Shown here piece by piece: positions 8,725 to 21,010 of a stretch of 64,000 nucleotides of DNA. Position 1 is the first letter of the stretch. Each line of letters begins with the position of its first letter. The stretch comes from Methylonatrum kenyense (lineage in GTDB: Bacteria; Pseudomonadota; Gammaproteobacteria; Nitrococcales; Aquisalimonadaceae). The stretch is taken from contig NZ_JALPKO010000004.1 of assembly GCF_023195885.1 (NCBI RefSeq), positions 62,001-126,000 of the forward strand, given 5' to 3'. Made by a program: the position numbers and the translations under genes. The notes beneath the pieces were generated by a model. That model ran no database searches. It saw only the letters and a program-made list of their open reading frames with translations, and was not told the DNA's origin.

Positions 8725-11667
8725 TCAGGCCTCCTCGATTTGCCGGACGGACGCCGTTTTCAGCGTCAGCGTAACGGCCGTGCCGGCGGTGTCACTGTCG
8801 ATTTCCAGCGCCCCGCCACAATCGCGAATGATGTTGTATACCAAGGGCAGGCCGAGGCCGGTGCCATGGCCCGGCTGCTTGGTGGTGTAAAACGGTTCCA
8901 GCACCCGTGCTATGGACTGTTGCTCGATGCCGCAGCCATTGTCCCGCACCCGGATCCGGACCTGCGCGCCGCGATGTTCTGCGCTGACGCTGACCCGGCC
9001 GTCGGTGCGATCCTGACAGGCATCCGCTGCATTGGTGAACAGGTTGACGAAAACCTGGACCAGCGGCTGTGGCTTGGCCTCGACCTCAAGGTCCACCGGC
9101 ACGCGGTTGTCGAAGCGCAAGTTACGCGCCCGTCGGCTGAGCATCGTTAGCCGGGTCGCCTCGGCCACGGTGTCATGCAGGTTCACCGCTTCCAGCGTGC
9201 CGGCTGACATCGGGCTGCCCCCGTGTGCGTAACGCACAAGGCTTTGCACGATGTTATTGATGCGCTGCGCCTGGTGCAGGATGTCCTCGGCGCATTCCTG
9301 AACCTGGGCCGGATCCGGCTGGTCGCGCAACTCCTGGGCCAGGCAGGTAATTCCGGTCACCGGATTGCCGATTTCATGGGCCACGCCGGCGGCCAGACGG
9401 CCAATCGAGGCGAGTCGTTCGCTGTGGGCCAGCTCCTTCTCCAGCACCTGCAGATCGGTGAAATCCTCGATCAGCAGCACCGTGTCACCGCTGCGGCCGT
9501 GTCCCGGTTCCTCGATGCTTGCCTTGTGCAGGCTGTACCAGCGGCTGCGGCCGGATTCCTCGACCTGTTGGCGGTGCCAGTGTGTCTTGCCGTCGTTCAG
9601 AAACTCGCTGAGCAGTTTGCCCCAGGGTGGTGGCAGTTCTTCCAGTCGGCGACCGATGACATCGGACAGCGCGATCCCGGTCAACCGCGCGATGGCCGGG
9701 TTCCAGCGCACCAGCCGGTTGCCATGGGCCAGCGCGCAGACACCCACCGGCAGGTCCTCGATGATTTGCCGGTGATACCGGCGCAGGCGGTCGAGTTCCG
9801 CGGCCAGGCCTCGCAGCCGCGTGCGTGAGGTCTCAAGCCGGTCCTCGACCAGGCGCACGTTCTGCGCTCGCGTCGTCGGATCCTCCTGCTCCAGTTCCAG
9901 CCGGTGATCGACGATCATCCGTGCCAGTACCGGTCCCATCATGCCCGACAGATTGCGCTGGATGCGGATTCGCAGGTCGTGCAGTGCACCCGGCCGGTTC
10001 TCGTTCCAGTCCATTGCCAGATCGCGCAGCGCGCGTTCAACCTCGGCCGAGGCGGTGTTACGCCCCATCACCGAGGCCAGGCGTTCAACGAACTGGTGTG
10101 GTGATGCGGCCCTCAGGTCGCCGACGGGGAAGGCCGGCGTCAGTTCGCGGCAGGCGGATGCGGCGTCTCGCTCGGCGTTGCTCTGGCGGCTGCACAGGGA
10201 CACCAGAACGAACAGGATCGCATTCACGCTCAACGACCAGAACGTGGCCGACTGGTACATTTCCGGCGAACCCGCTGCCCCCGCCGCGCCCAGGCCGAAC
10301 CAGGCCGGCCCGCTGTCGCCGGTCAACGGCGGCAGCAATGCGGTCAGGCTCCATACCGTGGCGCCTGCCAGCAGGCCGGCAATGAAGCCGCCGGCCGTGG
10401 CGCGGGGCCAGAACAGCAGGCCGAGGATGCCGGGCAGCAGTTGCGCCATGGCAAGGAAGGAGATCAGGCCCCAGCCGACCAGCCCGGTGCCGGCCTCCAT
10501 CAGCAGGTAGAAGATGTAGCCGGCGGTAATGACCGCGACAATCAGTGCGCGCCGGGTCCAGCGCAACGCGCCGTACAGGTCGTTCTGGGGCTGCACGCCG
10601 GCCAGCGGCAGCAGCAGGTGGTTCATGGCCATCGACGAAATGGCCAGGGTCGAGACCACGATCATGGCACTGGCCGCCGAGATGCCGCCCAGGTAGGCAA
10701 TGATCGCCAGTGTCGGCGAGCCGCTGGCCATGCTCAGGCCCAGCACGTGGTAGTCGGGGGAAGTCGCCGGCTGCAGCACCTGGGCCGACCAGAGAATCGG
10801 CGGAATCACCAGCGTCAGTGCCAGCAGGTAGAGGGGGAACGCCCAGCTCGCCGTGTAAAGGTGCCGTGAACGAATGTTCTCGGTGAACAGCATGTGGAAC
10901 TGGCGGGGCAGCAGGAAGCCGGCCGCGAAGGCCAGTACCAGCAGGCTGGGCCAGGCCCCTTGCCGGGCCGGACCGTACAGATCCTCGATCAACTGCGGGT
11001 TCTCGACCAGGTGCTGCTGCAAGCCGGCAGGCCCGCCGAAAGCCTGGTAGACGGCCACGCCGGCAACCAGGAGCAGCGCAAAGAGCTTCATCACCGACTC
11101 GAAGGCGATGGCAACCACCATGCCCTCGTGCTTCTCCCGCGGCGTGACATGGCGGGCGCCGAAGATGATTGCAAACAGACTGACGATGATGACGAACCAG
11201 AGCGCCAGCACCTGCGGCGAGGAATCCTGACTGAGCACCACCGTGGACTCCGTGACCGCGCGGATCTGCAATGCAATGTACGGCAGCACGCCGGCCAGCA
11301 TCAGCAGCGTGACCAGTATGCCCACCGGCTGGCTGTTGAAGCGAAAGGCGAACAGGTCGGCGACCGAAGACAGCTGATAGGTGCGGGTCAGCCGCAGGAT
11401 CGGCATCAGCAGGACCGGAGTCAGGACGAAGGCCAGCGTGACGCCGAGATAGATGGTCAGGAACAGCAGTCCCTGCTGCTCGGCAAAGCCGACGCTGCCA
11501 TAGTAGCTCCAGGAGGTTGCATAGACACCCAGCGACAGCACGTAGACGGCCGGGTGGCGCACCAGCTTGCCCGGTAACCAGCGTTTTTCCGCTGCGTGGG
11601 CAATCAGGAACAGCAGCAGCAGGTAGAGGATCGCGCTGATCGATAGGGTCGTGAGATCAAGCTGCAT
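8725..11667 (-). CDS. cbrA: CbrA-like hybrid transporter-histidine kinase
   Basis: A 980-residue inner membrane sensor. Residues 1 to about 490 form a sodium:solute-symporter-like domain with roughly 12-13 membrane helices. A linker of the STAC type, a PAS domain (about 635-740, from RRYHRQIIEDLPVGVCAL), a HisKA domain with phosphoacceptor H764 (AHEIGNPVTG) and a HATPase domain (NLFTNAADAC, RDNGCGI, GTGLGLP) follow. Size and order match Pseudomonas CbrA (~980 residues). Its start overlaps the end of the small upstream gene by 11 bases. It probably phosphorylates the adjacent sigma-54 activator at D52 in response to carbon status. The input signal is unknown. Confidence 0.92.
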   Translation of the reverse strand: MQLDLTTLSISAILYLLLLFLIAHAAEKRWLPGKLVRHPAVYVLSLGVYATSWSYYGSVGFAEQQGLLFLTIYLGVTLAFVLTPVLLMPILRLTRTYQLSSVADLFAFRFNSQPVGILVTLLMLAGVLPYIALQIRAVTESTVVLSQDSSPQVLALWFVIIVSLFAIIFGARHVTPREKHEGMVVAIAFESVMKLFALLLVAGVAVYQAFGGPAGLQQHLVENPQLIEDLYGPARQGAWPSLLVLAFAAGFLLPRQFHMLFTENIRSRHLYTASWAFPLYLLALTLVIPPILWSAQVLQPATSPDYHVLGLSMASGSPTLAIIAYLGGISAASAMIVVSTLAISSMAMNHLLLPLAGVQPQNDLYGALRWTRRALIVAVITAGYIFYLLMEAGTGLVGWGLISFLAMAQLLPGILGLLFWPRATAGGFIAGLLAGATVWSLTALLPPLTGDSGPAWFGLGAAGAAGSPEMYQSATFWSLSVNAILFVLVSLCSRQSNAERDAASACRELTPAFPVGDLRAASPHQFVERLASVMGRNTASAEVERALRDLAMDWNENRPGALHDLRIRIQRNLSGMMGPVLARMIVDHRLELEQEDPTTRAQNVRLVEDRLETSRTRLRGLAAELDRLRRYHRQIIEDLPVGVCALAHGNRLVRWNPAIARLTGIALSDVIGRRLEELPPPWGKLLSEFLNDGKTHWHRQQVEESGRSRWYSLHKASIEEPGHGRSGDTVLLIEDFTDLQVLEKELAHSERLASIGRLAAGVAHEIGNPVTGITCLAQELRDQPDPAQVQECAEDILHQAQRINNIVQSLVRYAHGGSPMSAGTLEAVNLHDTVAEATRLTMLSRRARNLRFDNRVPVDLEVEAKPQPLVQVFVNLFTNAADACQDRTDGRVSVSAEHRGAQVRIRVRDNGCGIEQQSIARVLEPFYTTKQPGHGTGLGLPLVYNIIRDCGGALEIDSDTAGTAVTLTLKTASVRQIEEA

Positions 11668-11854
11668 GGCGACGTGCCCGCCTGGCGAGCCAGGCGGTCA
11701 GACCGATGATCAGCAGCCACAGCAGGTAGACCACATACCAGGGTGCAGGCAGTTGCATCCACCATCTGGCAAACGGCGACACAAGCAGGAACAGCGAGAA
11801 CAGGAACAGCAGCACGCTGGCAGCTCCCGGCCCTTGCTCTGTGGGCTGAGCCAT
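11657..11854 (-). CDS. cbrX: CbrX-like small membrane protein
   Basis: A 65-residue protein with two hydrophobic segments (about 13-29 and 40-58) and a basic tail (ARRARRHAA). It overlaps the first 11 bases of the kinase gene. Pseudomonas genomes have a small gene, cbrX, in the same position, overlapping cbrA and affecting its translation. I assign the name on position, size and topology, not on clear sequence identity. Confidence 0.65.
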   Translation of the reverse strand: MAQPTEQGPGAASVLLFLFSLFLLVSPFARWWMQLPAPWYVVYLLWLLIIGLTAWLARRARRHAA

Positions 11855-12023
11855 CGGTCTTCGCTCCTTCCAAGGCCGACTTCGAGGTCACGCCGGCCGG
11901 TCCCGCCTGGGATGGCGCTCACCGGTTCGCGTGTCCTCACCGATCCGATGCGTGTTGCCGCATCGTGAGTGTTTGTTACGGAAGGTAGCATCCGTGCCCT
12001 TGCCTGGCCAGGCAATCAGGTTG

Positions 12024-12950
12024 TCATTCCCCGGTCCCCGTCTCGACGATCCGTTCCAGGCCTCGCAGCCGCTCCGGTTGCCAGTGTGACCTGGCCCACT
12101 GCCAGAGCGTAGCGACCGAGGCCCGTCGCAGGGCCGCCGGCGGTGCCTGTCGTAGCCGCTGCAGGGCAAGCCACAGGTTGGCAGCGGGCTTCCGGTCATC
12201 CAGTGGCGCGGCTCCCTGTTGCTTGCTCAGCTTGAAGCCGTGCTGGTCGACCAGTACCGGCAGATGGGCGTAAACCGGCGACGACAGCCCAAGGAGCCGC
12301 TGGATCAGGCGTTGCGGCGGCGTACACCAAAGCAGATCATGGCCGCGGACCACATGCGTGATGTGGCCGCCGCCGTCATCCACGGCTGCGGCCAGGTGGT
12401 AGGCCGGCAGGCCGTCGCTGCGCCGGACGATGAAATCGCCGACGGTCTCTGCCAGACAGGTCCGGATCGGCCCCTGGAGCTGATCGTCGAAACTGTCCCG
12501 TTCCTGGTCCACGCGCAGGCGCAGCGTTCGGGCCTCGCGTCCGGCTGGCAGTCCGTGGCGGCAGGTCCCCGGATACAGGGGGCCATTGGGACCGGGGCGG
12601 CCATGGCGGCGCAGGTCACGTCGGCTGCAACCACAGTCGAACAGGTGTCCGCGGGAGCGGAGTTCGGCAATCGCCGCCAGGTGCCGGTCTCGACAGGCGC
12701 TCTGGAAGCTTACCGCGGCATCCGGCTGCAGGCCGTGGACTTCCAGGCTTCGCCGGATGGCATCGCTTGCCCCTGGCATCTCGCGGGGCGGGTCGATGTC
12801 GTCGATACGCACCAGCCAGCGACCGTTATGGCGCCGTGCATCCAGGTAACTGCAAACGGCACTCAGCAGGGAGCCGGCATGCAAGGGGCCGGTCGGGCTC
12901 GGTGCGAAGCGCCCGCAATAGGTTGCGGCCGGGGTTTCCGTGTCAGTCAT
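12024..12950 (-). CDS. gluQ: Glutamyl-Q tRNA(Asp) synthetase
   Basis: A 308-residue class I synthetase paralogue that attaches glutamate to queuosine in tRNA(Asp). The start at 12950 gives MTDTETPAATYCGRFAPSPTG; earlier in-frame codons do not look coding. FAPSPTGPLHAGSLLSA carries the HIGH-type motif, the zinc ligands CGC...YPGTC are present, and KLSKQ stands for KMSKS. The anticodon-binding domain of full GltX is absent, as expected. In many gammaproteobacteria it follows dksA; here it is divergent from smc. Confidence 0.93.
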   Translation of the reverse strand: MTDTETPAATYCGRFAPSPTGPLHAGSLLSAVCSYLDARRHNGRWLVRIDDIDPPREMPGASDAIRRSLEVHGLQPDAAVSFQSACRDRHLAAIAELRSRGHLFDCGCSRRDLRRHGRPGPNGPLYPGTCRHGLPAGREARTLRLRVDQERDSFDDQLQGPIRTCLAETVGDFIVRRSDGLPAYHLAAAVDDGGGHITHVVRGHDLLWCTPPQRLIQRLLGLSSPVYAHLPVLVDQHGFKLSKQQGAAPLDDRKPAANLWLALQRLRQAPPAALRRASVATLWQWARSHWQPERLRGLERIVETGTGE

Positions 12951-13063
12951 CGACCCAGTATCGCACGTGCCTTTGCATGGGCCGGAGCGGTCAGGATAAT
13001 GGCCGCTTCGGCCGGCACCAAGTTGCGGCCTATTGGCACCCTCCCAGGCACCGGTGACCCAGC

Positions 13064-16000
13064 ATGCGGCTGAAGACAATTCGACTCGCCGGCTTCAAGT
13101 CCTTCGTTGATCCCACTTCCGTGCATCTGCCCGGCCAGCTGGTCGGCATCGTCGGCCCCAACGGCTGTGGCAAATCCAACGTCATCGACGCAGTGCGCTG
13201 GGTCATGGGTGAGAGCTCCGCCCGGCATCTGCGCGGCGAGTCCATGACCGATGTCATTTTCAACGGCTCCGGCAGCCGCAAACCCGTCGGACAGGCCTCC
13301 ATCGAACTGGTGTTCGACAACAGCGAGGGAGCGCTGGGGGGGAAATATGCCAGCTATGCCGAAATCTCCGTCAAGCGGCAGGTCAACCGCGAGGCCCAGT
13401 CCCAGTATTTCCTGAACGGTGCGCGCTGCCGGCGGCGCGACGTCACCGATGTATTCCTCGGCACCGGTCTGGGGCCGCGCAGTTACGCCATTATCGAGCA
13501 GGGCATGATCTCGCGGATCATCGAGGCCAAGCCCGAGGAGCTGCGCGTTTACCTGGAGGAGGCGGCCGGGATCTCGCTGTACAAGGAGCGCCGGCGCGAG
13601 ACCGAGCGCCGGATTCGCGATACCCGCGAGAACATGGACCGACTCAACGATGTCCGCGAGGAGGTCGGCCGCCAACTCGAGAAGCTCAGCCGGCAGGCGA
13701 AAACCGCTGAGCGCTACCGGACCCTGAAGGCGGACGAGCGGCGTCTGCGGGCCGAGCTGCTGGCGTTGCGCCTGCGCGGCATGAGCGAGCTGGTCGCTAA
13801 CGGCGAGCAGGACCTGCTGCAGCGGCAGAACGCGCTGGAGTCCGCCATTGCCGGCCAGCGGGCGGCGGAACGCGATATGACGCTGGCGCGGGAGCAGCAG
13901 GCCGAGCGGGGCGAGGCACTCAATGCCGCGCAGGGCGAGTATTACCAGCTCGGCAGCGAGATTGCCCGCATCGAGCAGCAGATCAGCCATCACCGGGACC
14001 TGCAGCGGCGGCGCAGCGAGGAGCGGGATGCCAACCGCCGTGCACTGGACGAACTGGCGCAGAACCTCGAGCAGGATCTGGAGAAGCAGGCGGCGCTGCA
14101 GCAACGGTTGAAGGTCCTGCAGCCCGACACCGAGGCGGCGGTGGAGCAGGAGCAGCAGGCCGCGGCTTCGGTGCAGGCCTGCCGCAGTGATCTGGATGCC
14201 TGGCAGAAGGCCTGGGAGCAATTCAACGCACGCGTCGCCGAATCGGTGCGCCAGGCGGAGATCGAGCGGACCCGGATCGAGCAGTTGGAGGAGCAGGATG
14301 ATCAACTGCGGCGGCGCCTCGACCGCCTGCTGCAGGAACGGGAGGGCCTCGAAACGTCGCCGTTGCAGGATTTGCTGGCGAAGCTCGAGCGGGTCGAAGC
14401 CGACCATCTGAGGCAGCGCGATGAGCAGGCGGAGGCCGTGACGCTGCACGAAACCCGCCTGGCCGGGTTACGCACCGCCGAGCAGTCTGCCGCGGAAGAG
14501 CTGCAGCGCGCCCAGGGCGCGCTGCAGCAGGCCGAGGCCCGCCGCCAGTCTCTGGAGACCCTGCAGCAGCATGCCCTGGGTGACAGCGACGCCGCCGTGC
14601 GCCAGGTGCTGGACCGGCTGGGACTGGACACGGGAGCCCGGCTGGCACGTGAAATACGCGTTGATGCGGGTTGGGAACACGCCGTCGAGCGTGTGCTCGA
14701 GGATCGGCTGCAGGCGGTTTGCGGCTCCCTGGATGACGCCGCGCCGGAGGTGCTGGCCGGCCTCGAGAGCGGCAGTCTGACCCTGGTCGACACCGACAAA
14801 CAGCCGTTGCCGATCAAGCACCGGCCGGACCTGCCCGATCTCGCCTCGCGGGTCGATGCGAGCTGGCCGGTGGCCGAACTGCTGGCGCACGTGTACTGCG
14901 CCGATTCGCTGGAGCAGGCCATGCGGCTGCGCGGGCAGCTGGCGGCCGGCGAGTCGCTGGTCTGCGCCGATGGTCACTGGATCGGACCACGCTGGATGCG
15001 GTGGACCGCTGCCAGCGCCGGCGGCGATGGGGCCCTGGCCAGGCAGCGGGAGCTGGATGGCCTAAAGCAGACCCTGGCCGAACACGAGGCGCAGGTCGCT
15101 GCGGCCAGGCAGCGCTTGCAGGAGCTGCAGGAGCAACGTGACGCCATCGAACAGGCGCTGGGACAGGCCCGGCAGGCACATGCCGAGGCGGCCGAGTCCC
15201 TGAGCCGGACGCGAAGTCAACGTCAGTCCGAGGCGCAGCGCCTGGCCGATATGCATCAGCGGCTGGAGCGTCTGGACGGCGAGCGGCAGGATATCGCTGA
15301 ACAACGGGACGAGGGCCGGGAGCGGCTTGACGCGGCCCGCGGCCGGCTGCAGGAGGCGCTGGATCAGGGGGAGGGGCTGGACCAGGAGCGCGACCGGCTG
15401 GAAAACGAGCGCGGCCAGGCCAGCGCGGCGCTGGAGGCAGCCACCCTGCGCCACCAGGAATGCCGCGACAGGCACCACGAGCTGGCCCTGAAGCTGCGCG
15501 AGGCCAGGACCGTGACGGCCTCACTGGACGAACAGATCGACCGCCTGCGCAAGCAGCAACAGCGACTGCAGGGGCGCGCCGAGGAACTGGATCAGGCGAT
15601 CAGCGAGGACGGCGATCCGACGGCGGAACTGGAAACCCGGCGGCAGGGGCTGCTGCAGCAGCGCAGCAAGGCGGAAACCGCGCTTGCCAGCCAGCGCCAG
15701 CAGCTCGGTGAGGTGGACGCCCGGCTGCGTGAATTGGATCAACAACGACTTGCCGCGGAAACCCGTGCCGAGGAGCTCCGCTCCGGTCTGGAGGCAGCGC
15801 GCCTGCGGCATCAGGAGCAGCGCACGCGGCGGCAAACGCTGCTGGAACAGTTCGAGGAAACCGAACGCGACCTGGAGGCGGTGCAGGCGGAATTGCCCGG
15901 GGATGCCAGCGAGGAGGCCTGGCTGAAGCACCTGTCGGACATCGAGAACCGGATCAGCCGGCTGGGCAGCATCAACCTGGCGGCAATCGAGGAACATGCC

Positions 16001-16576
16001 GCCCTGGACGAGCGCAACAGCTATCTGCAACAGCAGCATGCGGATCTGGAGGAGGCGCTGGAGACGCTGGAGAGCGCCATGCGGCGGATCGACCGCGAGA
16101 CCCGGGTCCGTTTTCGCGACACCTTCGACCGGGTCAATGCGGGCCTGCGCGACATGTATCCCCGCCTGTTCGGCGGCGGCGAGGCCTATCTGGAACTGAC
16201 CGGCGAGGATCTGCTGGATACCGGTGTCAGTATTCTTGCGCGGCCGCCGGGCAAGCGGATCAGCACGATTCATCTGTTGTCAGGGGGGGAGAAGGCGCTG
16301 ACCGCCGTGGCGATGATCTTCGCCATATTCGCGCTCAATCCGGCGCCGTTCTGCATGCTCGACGAGGTCGACGCACCGTTGGACGAGGCCAATGTCGGGC
16401 GCTTCTGCCAACTGGTGCAGGAGATGTCGAAACGGGTACAGTTCGTGTTCATCACCCACAACAAGGGCACGATGGAGATCGCGTCGCATCTGATGGGCGT
16501 GACCATGTATGAGCCGGGCGTCTCGCGTCTGGTTGCCGTCGATGTGGACGAGGCCGCGGACATGGTCGAGGCCTGA
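13064..16576 (+). CDS. smc: Chromosome segregation protein SMC
   Basis: A 1170-residue condensin ATPase. Walker A GPNGCGKSN is at 31-39, long heptad-rich coiled coils run from about 170 to 500 and 660 to 1000, and a hinge lies at about 510-640 (around AREIRVDAGWEHAVERVLEDR). The C-terminal ATPase half has the signature LSGGEKALTAVA and Walker B FCMLDEVDAPLDE. It works with ScpA and ScpB, whose genes lie at 23.4-25.3 kb. It is followed by zipA and ligA, a common gammaproteobacterial order. No clear ribosome site precedes the ATG, but an N-terminus of MRLKTIRLAGFKSF is family-typical. Confidence 0.97.
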   Translation: MRLKTIRLAGFKSFVDPTSVHLPGQLVGIVGPNGCGKSNVIDAVRWVMGESSARHLRGESMTDVIFNGSGSRKPVGQASIELVFDNSEGALGGKYASYAEISVKRQVNREAQSQYFLNGARCRRRDVTDVFLGTGLGPRSYAIIEQGMISRIIEAKPEELRVYLEEAAGISLYKERRRETERRIRDTRENMDRLNDVREEVGRQLEKLSRQAKTAERYRTLKADERRLRAELLALRLRGMSELVANGEQDLLQRQNALESAIAGQRAAERDMTLAREQQAERGEALNAAQGEYYQLGSEIARIEQQISHHRDLQRRRSEERDANRRALDELAQNLEQDLEKQAALQQRLKVLQPDTEAAVEQEQQAAASVQACRSDLDAWQKAWEQFNARVAESVRQAEIERTRIEQLEEQDDQLRRRLDRLLQEREGLETSPLQDLLAKLERVEADHLRQRDEQAEAVTLHETRLAGLRTAEQSAAEELQRAQGALQQAEARRQSLETLQQHALGDSDAAVRQVLDRLGLDTGARLAREIRVDAGWEHAVERVLEDRLQAVCGSLDDAAPEVLAGLESGSLTLVDTDKQPLPIKHRPDLPDLASRVDASWPVAELLAHVYCADSLEQAMRLRGQLAAGESLVCADGHWIGPRWMRWTAASAGGDGALARQRELDGLKQTLAEHEAQVAAARQRLQELQEQRDAIEQALGQARQAHAEAAESLSRTRSQRQSEAQRLADMHQRLERLDGERQDIAEQRDEGRERLDAARGRLQEALDQGEGLDQERDRLENERGQASAALEAATLRHQECRDRHHELALKLREARTVTASLDEQIDRLRKQQQRLQGRAEELDQAISEDGDPTAELETRRQGLLQQRSKAETALASQRQQLGEVDARLRELDQQRLAAETRAEELRSGLEAARLRHQEQRTRRQTLLEQFEETERDLEAVQAELPGDASEEAWLKHLSDIENRISRLGSINLAAIEEHAALDERNSYLQQQHADLEEALETLESAMRRIDRETRVRFRDTFDRVNAGLRDMYPRLFGGGEAYLELTGEDLLDTGVSILARPPGKRISTIHLLSGGEKALTAVAMIFAIFALNPAPFCMLDEVDAPLDEANVGRFCQLVQEMSKRVQFVFITHNKGTMEIASHLMGVTMYEPGVSRLVAVDVDEAADMVEA

Positions 16577-16663
16577 TTCCGCGGTAACGTGGCCAGACAC
16601 CGGTCCGGCCGGGTGCCGTGGCCGCAGGACAATGATCGGAAACTGGGGGGAACGGCAGGCTAT

Positions 16664-17524
16664 ATGGATGCGCTGCGCTGGATACTGCTGATCGTCGGGC
16701 TGTTGGTGATTGCCGGCCTGTATGCCTATTTCCGCTGGAAGGAGGGGCGGCTGACGCTGCGCATGCCGTCCTGGAAGAAGGCCGGAAGTGGCCGCAAGCC
16801 ATCCCGAAGTCGCCGCTCCGAGCGCGACGTGGACGTGGCCCTGCGCGAGCTGGACGATCTGGTGATCGATGATCCGGATTCCTCGGTGGAGCCGGATCCG
16901 GACCTGGCAATCTCGCCGGACGATGGCCCGTTTCCGGTGGACTGGGACGATCCGGACAACACGGTGTCGGCGCCGCGGGTGAGGCCGGTGGCCGGTCAGC
17001 GGGCGCGTGAGGAGTCGGCTTCGGCGCCGAAGGCCGCCGCCGGAGGCCAATCGCCGGAGCAGGATCCGGCCTGGCAGGATGCCGGGGAAAAACTGATCGT
17101 GCTGTATGTCACCGCAGGCCAGGGCTACGTGTTCACCGGCCCGCCGCTGATGGATGCGCTGGAGCGGGTCGGGCTGCAGCATGGCATGCATGACGTCTTC
17201 CACCACATGATCGATGCGCACAGCGGGCCGACCCCGCTGTTCAGCGCGGCGAACATGCTGGAACCAGGCACCTTTGACTTGCGTACCGTGGATCAGCTGG
17301 AGACCCCCGGCGTGGTCCTGTTCCTGCAGTTGCCGGGTCCGTTCGACGGTCTCACGGCCTTTGAAAAGATGCTGGAGACCGCGCGACGGCTGGAGGATCA
17401 GCTCGGCGGTCAGCTGCTCGACCGGCAGCGCTGCGACCTGACCGGTCAGGCGGTGGAACACCTGCGCGAGGAACTGCGCGAATACCGGCGACGTGCCAGG
17501 CTCGCCGGCAGTCAGCGTCGCTGA
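16664..17524 (+). CDS. zipA: Cell division protein ZipA
   Basis: A 286-residue FtsZ-binding divisome protein. The chosen ATG gives MDALRWILLIVGLLVIAGLYAYF, the expected N-terminal membrane anchor. A basic then acidic, proline-containing linker (about 25-140) follows, then the globular C-terminal FtsZ-binding domain (about 145-275, including KLIVLYVTAGQGYVFTGPPL). It lies between smc and ligA, its usual place. Codons upstream of 16664 are open but look non-coding. Confidence 0.92.
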   Translation: MDALRWILLIVGLLVIAGLYAYFRWKEGRLTLRMPSWKKAGSGRKPSRSRRSERDVDVALRELDDLVIDDPDSSVEPDPDLAISPDDGPFPVDWDDPDNTVSAPRVRPVAGQRAREESASAPKAAAGGQSPEQDPAWQDAGEKLIVLYVTAGQGYVFTGPPLMDALERVGLQHGMHDVFHHMIDAHSGPTPLFSAANMLEPGTFDLRTVDQLETPGVVLFLQLPGPFDGLTAFEKMLETARRLEDQLGGQLLDRQRCDLTGQAVEHLREELREYRRRARLAGSQRR

Positions 17525-19864
<2,340 letters not shown>

Positions 19865-19872
19865 GCGATCGC

Positions 19873-20724
19873 TCAGTCTTCCACCTCGGTGCGATAAAGC
19901 ATCACATCACCCGCATCCCGCAAATCCCGCAGGTAGGCCTTCACCCGCTGGTCCATCAACATGGCCTGCAGGATCCCCCGCACCGCGTCGAACTCGGGCG
20001 GGCGCGCCGTGCGTACGTTCTGCAGCTTGACCACGTACCAGCCATGACTGGTTTCCACCGGATCCGTGCTGTACTCGCCGGGAGACAACTCCATGATGCG
20101 CTCGGCAACGGCGTCTGCCATCTGGTCCGAGGCCATCCAGCCGGGGTCACCGCCATCGCTGGCGCCTGATCCGGCGGAATAGCGCTGCGCCAGTTCCGCG
20201 AAGTCGGCACCGTCGGCCAGCTCCTCGAGTATGGCTTCGGCATCGTCCCGGGATTCCAGCAGGATCTGGCGGATCCGGTACTCCCGATGCGGTCGGTCGG
20301 CGAAGCGTTCGCCATACAGGGACTCCAGCATTTCATCGTCGAACGGCTCACGATGCAGGTGCTCGATGCGCTCATGGGCGAGTACCGCGCGCTGCATGTT
20401 TTCCACCTGGGCCTTGACCCGGCGATGTTCGTCCATGCCGTGATCGCGGGCATCCTGGGCGATCAGTTCCATTTCAACGAGTTCCAGCAGCAGCGTTTCG
20501 CGCTCGTCGTCGGAGAGTCGCGGTGCGCGCGCACCGGCACGTCGCTGGATATGCAGTTCCAGCATATCGGCGGTGATCGGCACGTCGTTTACCGTGGCAA
20601 CCACGTCGTTACCGGGGTCGGACGCCTCGCTGTTGCCGTTGTCGGCGGGTTCGTTGCAGGCCGCAAGCAGTAGACCGCCGGAAAGCACAAGACTGAGAGC
20701 AGGGATCCGCATACGGTCAGGCAT
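19873..20724 (-). CDS. Parvulin-type peptidyl-prolyl isomerase lipoprotein
   Basis: A 283-residue predicted lipoprotein with a signal peptide and a lipobox ending LLLAAC, then a linker. A SurA/PpiC-like chaperone region (about 40-130) precedes a parvulin domain (about 140-235, with YRIRQILLESRDDAEAILEEL and GDPGWMA). It should assist folding of envelope proteins from the periplasmic face of a membrane. Start choice is uncertain: ATG 20724 overlaps the end of bolA, and ATG 20712 is also possible. It is the last gene of the yciI-bolA-PPIase operon. Confidence 0.85.
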   Translation of the reverse strand: MPDRMRIPALSLVLSGGLLLAACNEPADNGNSEASDPGNDVVATVNDVPITADMLELHIQRRAGARAPRLSDDERETLLLELVEMELIAQDARDHGMDEHRRVKAQVENMQRAVLAHERIEHLHREPFDDEMLESLYGERFADRPHREYRIRQILLESRDDAEAILEELADGADFAELAQRYSAGSGASDGGDPGWMASDQMADAVAERIMELSPGEYSTDPVETSHGWYVVKLQNVRTARPPEFDAVRGILQAMLMDQRVKAYLRDLRDAGDVMLYRTEVED

Positions 20725-21010
20725 CCTGCGCACGCTCGGCCCGTTCCGCGTCGGTCTGCGCGCGGATGCTCAGGGCATGAATATCGGTTTCAAACATGTC
20801 ACCAACGGCTTCGTTAACCAGCCGGTGCCGTTGCAACGGGGATTTGCCGGCAAAGGCTTCGCTGACGACCAGCAGGTTGAAATGACCACGACCATCGCGT
20901 GCACCGGCATGGCCGGCATGCAGATGGCTCTCGTCCTCGATGTCGATGTGGCTCACGGGCAACGCCGCCCGTATCCGCTGCTCAATGCGTTGCATACGAT
21001 CGGCAGTCAC
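20717..21010 (-). CDS. bolA: BolA family protein
   Basis: A 97-residue protein of the BolA/IbaG family, which pairs with monothiol glutaredoxins in iron-sulfur handling. The central region [30 protein letters not shown] is characteristic and contains the conserved histidine of RHRLV. The start overlaps the yciI stop by four bases (ATGA). An acidic, alanine-rich tail ends the protein. Confidence 0.92.
   Translation of the reverse strand: MTADRMQRIEQRIRAALPVSHIDIEDESHLHAGHAGARDGRGHFNLLVVSEAFAGKSPLQRHRLVNEAVGDMFETDIHALSIRAQTDAERAERAQDA

Noticed and set aside
12947-14449. A 500-residue reading frame opposite smc on the minus strand
   Set aside because: It lies antisense to the conserved SMC N-terminus, is low-complexity and leucine-rich, and matches no family. 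It is an effect of high GC content.
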